DNA of 5,600 bases from Spirochaetaceae bacterium. Lineage in GTDB: Bacteria > Spirochaetota > Spirochaetia > Treponematales > Breznakiellaceae. The notes under the pieces are model-generated. The model saw nothing but the letters and a program-made list of their open reading frames with translations. It made no database searches and had not been told where the DNA came from. The DNA lies in assembly GCA_031273985.1 (NCBI GenBank), contig JAISQV010000064.1, positions 1 to 5,600 on the forward strand, read 5' to 3'. Below, piece after piece: positions 5,398 to 5,600 of this stretch; positions within the stretch are counted from its first letter, which is position 1; each line of letters opens with the position of its first letter. The translations under genes were made by a program, and so were the position numbers.

Positions 5398-5426
5398 TTG
5401 TGAATTTTTCCCCTTCGGGCTATACT
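5398..5426 (+). promoter_or_regulatory. Sigma70-like promoter before the last gene
   Basis: TTGTGA (5398-5403), exactly 17 nt, then TATACT (5421-5426): 4/6 and 5/6 matches in an AT-richer stretch of the roughly 200-nt gap after aroH. The start point would be near 5433, giving a leader of about 100 nt before ATG 5532. It would make the last gene independent of aroH. Confidence 0.55.
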
Positions 5427-5455
5427 GCAACGGCAGATCGGCAATCACCGTTGCC
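5427..5455. repeat. Overlapping inverted repeats at the predicted transcription start
   Basis: GCAACGG (5427-5433) and CCGTTGC (5448-5454) are perfect 7-bp arms around a 14-nt loop. Inside, GGCAA (5440-5444) and TTGCC (5451-5455) form another stem that competes for the same right arm. They begin directly after the -10 box, so they may be an operator straddling +1 or a switchable leader hairpin. Confidence 0.4.
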
Positions 5456-5531
5456 TGCGGCGTACCCGTAACATTGCCGCAGCCGGGGGCCATCAAAAAA
5501 GTTTTGAGACGCTTCGAGGAGTTCTACCATC

Positions 5532-5600
5532 ATGTCTATTCAGTTCGATCCTGACCGGGTAAGAAACCGCATCAAGGGGAGCCTTGAAAAATTACAGAAC
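5532..5600 (+). CDS. Start of an unidentified gene, 3' end missing
   Basis: Only the first 23 codons are present. They begin MSIQFDPDRVRNR and continue as a charged, probably helical, soluble stretch (IKGSLEKLQN) without a signal peptide. ATG 5532 is preceded by GAGGAG (5516-5521) with a 10-nt spacer. It has its own likely promoter at 5398-5426. Too short to assign a family. Confidence 0.65.
   Translation, partial: MSIQFDPDRVRNRIKGSLEKLQN

Noticed and set aside
5376..5471. Small plus-strand frame of about 31 codons beginning MKAPYF
   Set aside because: No ribosome site before its ATG, ends in a Ser/Pro-rich tail, and coincides with the predicted promoter and dyad.

Overview
The window is GC-rich, gene-dense bacterial DNA. 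Its gene content suggests a diderm bacterium. A spirochaete of the Treponema/Spirochaeta type is my best guess, from the loose lipobox lipoprotein, the small outer-membrane barrel next to it, and a RarA protein with a C-terminal extension. No ribosomal RNA or diagnostic marker is present, so this assignment is an inference.

Layout. Four genes run on the minus strand from about 4.5 kb down to base 1. In transcription order they are: a membrane-anchored protein with a weak resemblance to SPFH/band-7 proteins (4477-3593), a small outer-membrane beta-barrel protein (3461-2832), a predicted lipoprotein with a beta-propeller-like body (2822-1680), and the AAA+ ATPase RarA/MgsA (from 1707, running off the left edge). 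The last three are tightly packed, with a 9-nt gap and then a 28-nt overlap, and are probably co-transcribed. On the plus strand, a small three-helix membrane protein (4565-4957) overlaps the start of an AroH-type chorismate mutase (4954-5322) by four bases. After about 200 nt of lower-GC DNA with a good sigma70-like promoter, a new gene starts at 5532 and runs off the right edge.

Regulation. The two divergent transcription units start from one short intergenic region. The minus-strand promoter TTGAGT-N17-TATACT is convincing, and a weaker plus-strand promoter appears to use the same bases for its -10 element.

Most interesting points: (1) RarA continues past the normal end of the family into a segment with a methyltransferase-like glycine-rich loop; (2) the N-terminus of the lipoprotein is encoded by a block of about 100 bp that is packed with palindromes and homopolymer tracts, looks like an inserted repeat, and could make the gene slip in and out of frame; (3) the divergent promoters share a -10 region; (4) overlapping alternative hairpins sit at the predicted transcription start before the last gene. 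I see no CRISPR array, tRNA, rRNA, transposase gene or obviously new multi-gene system.
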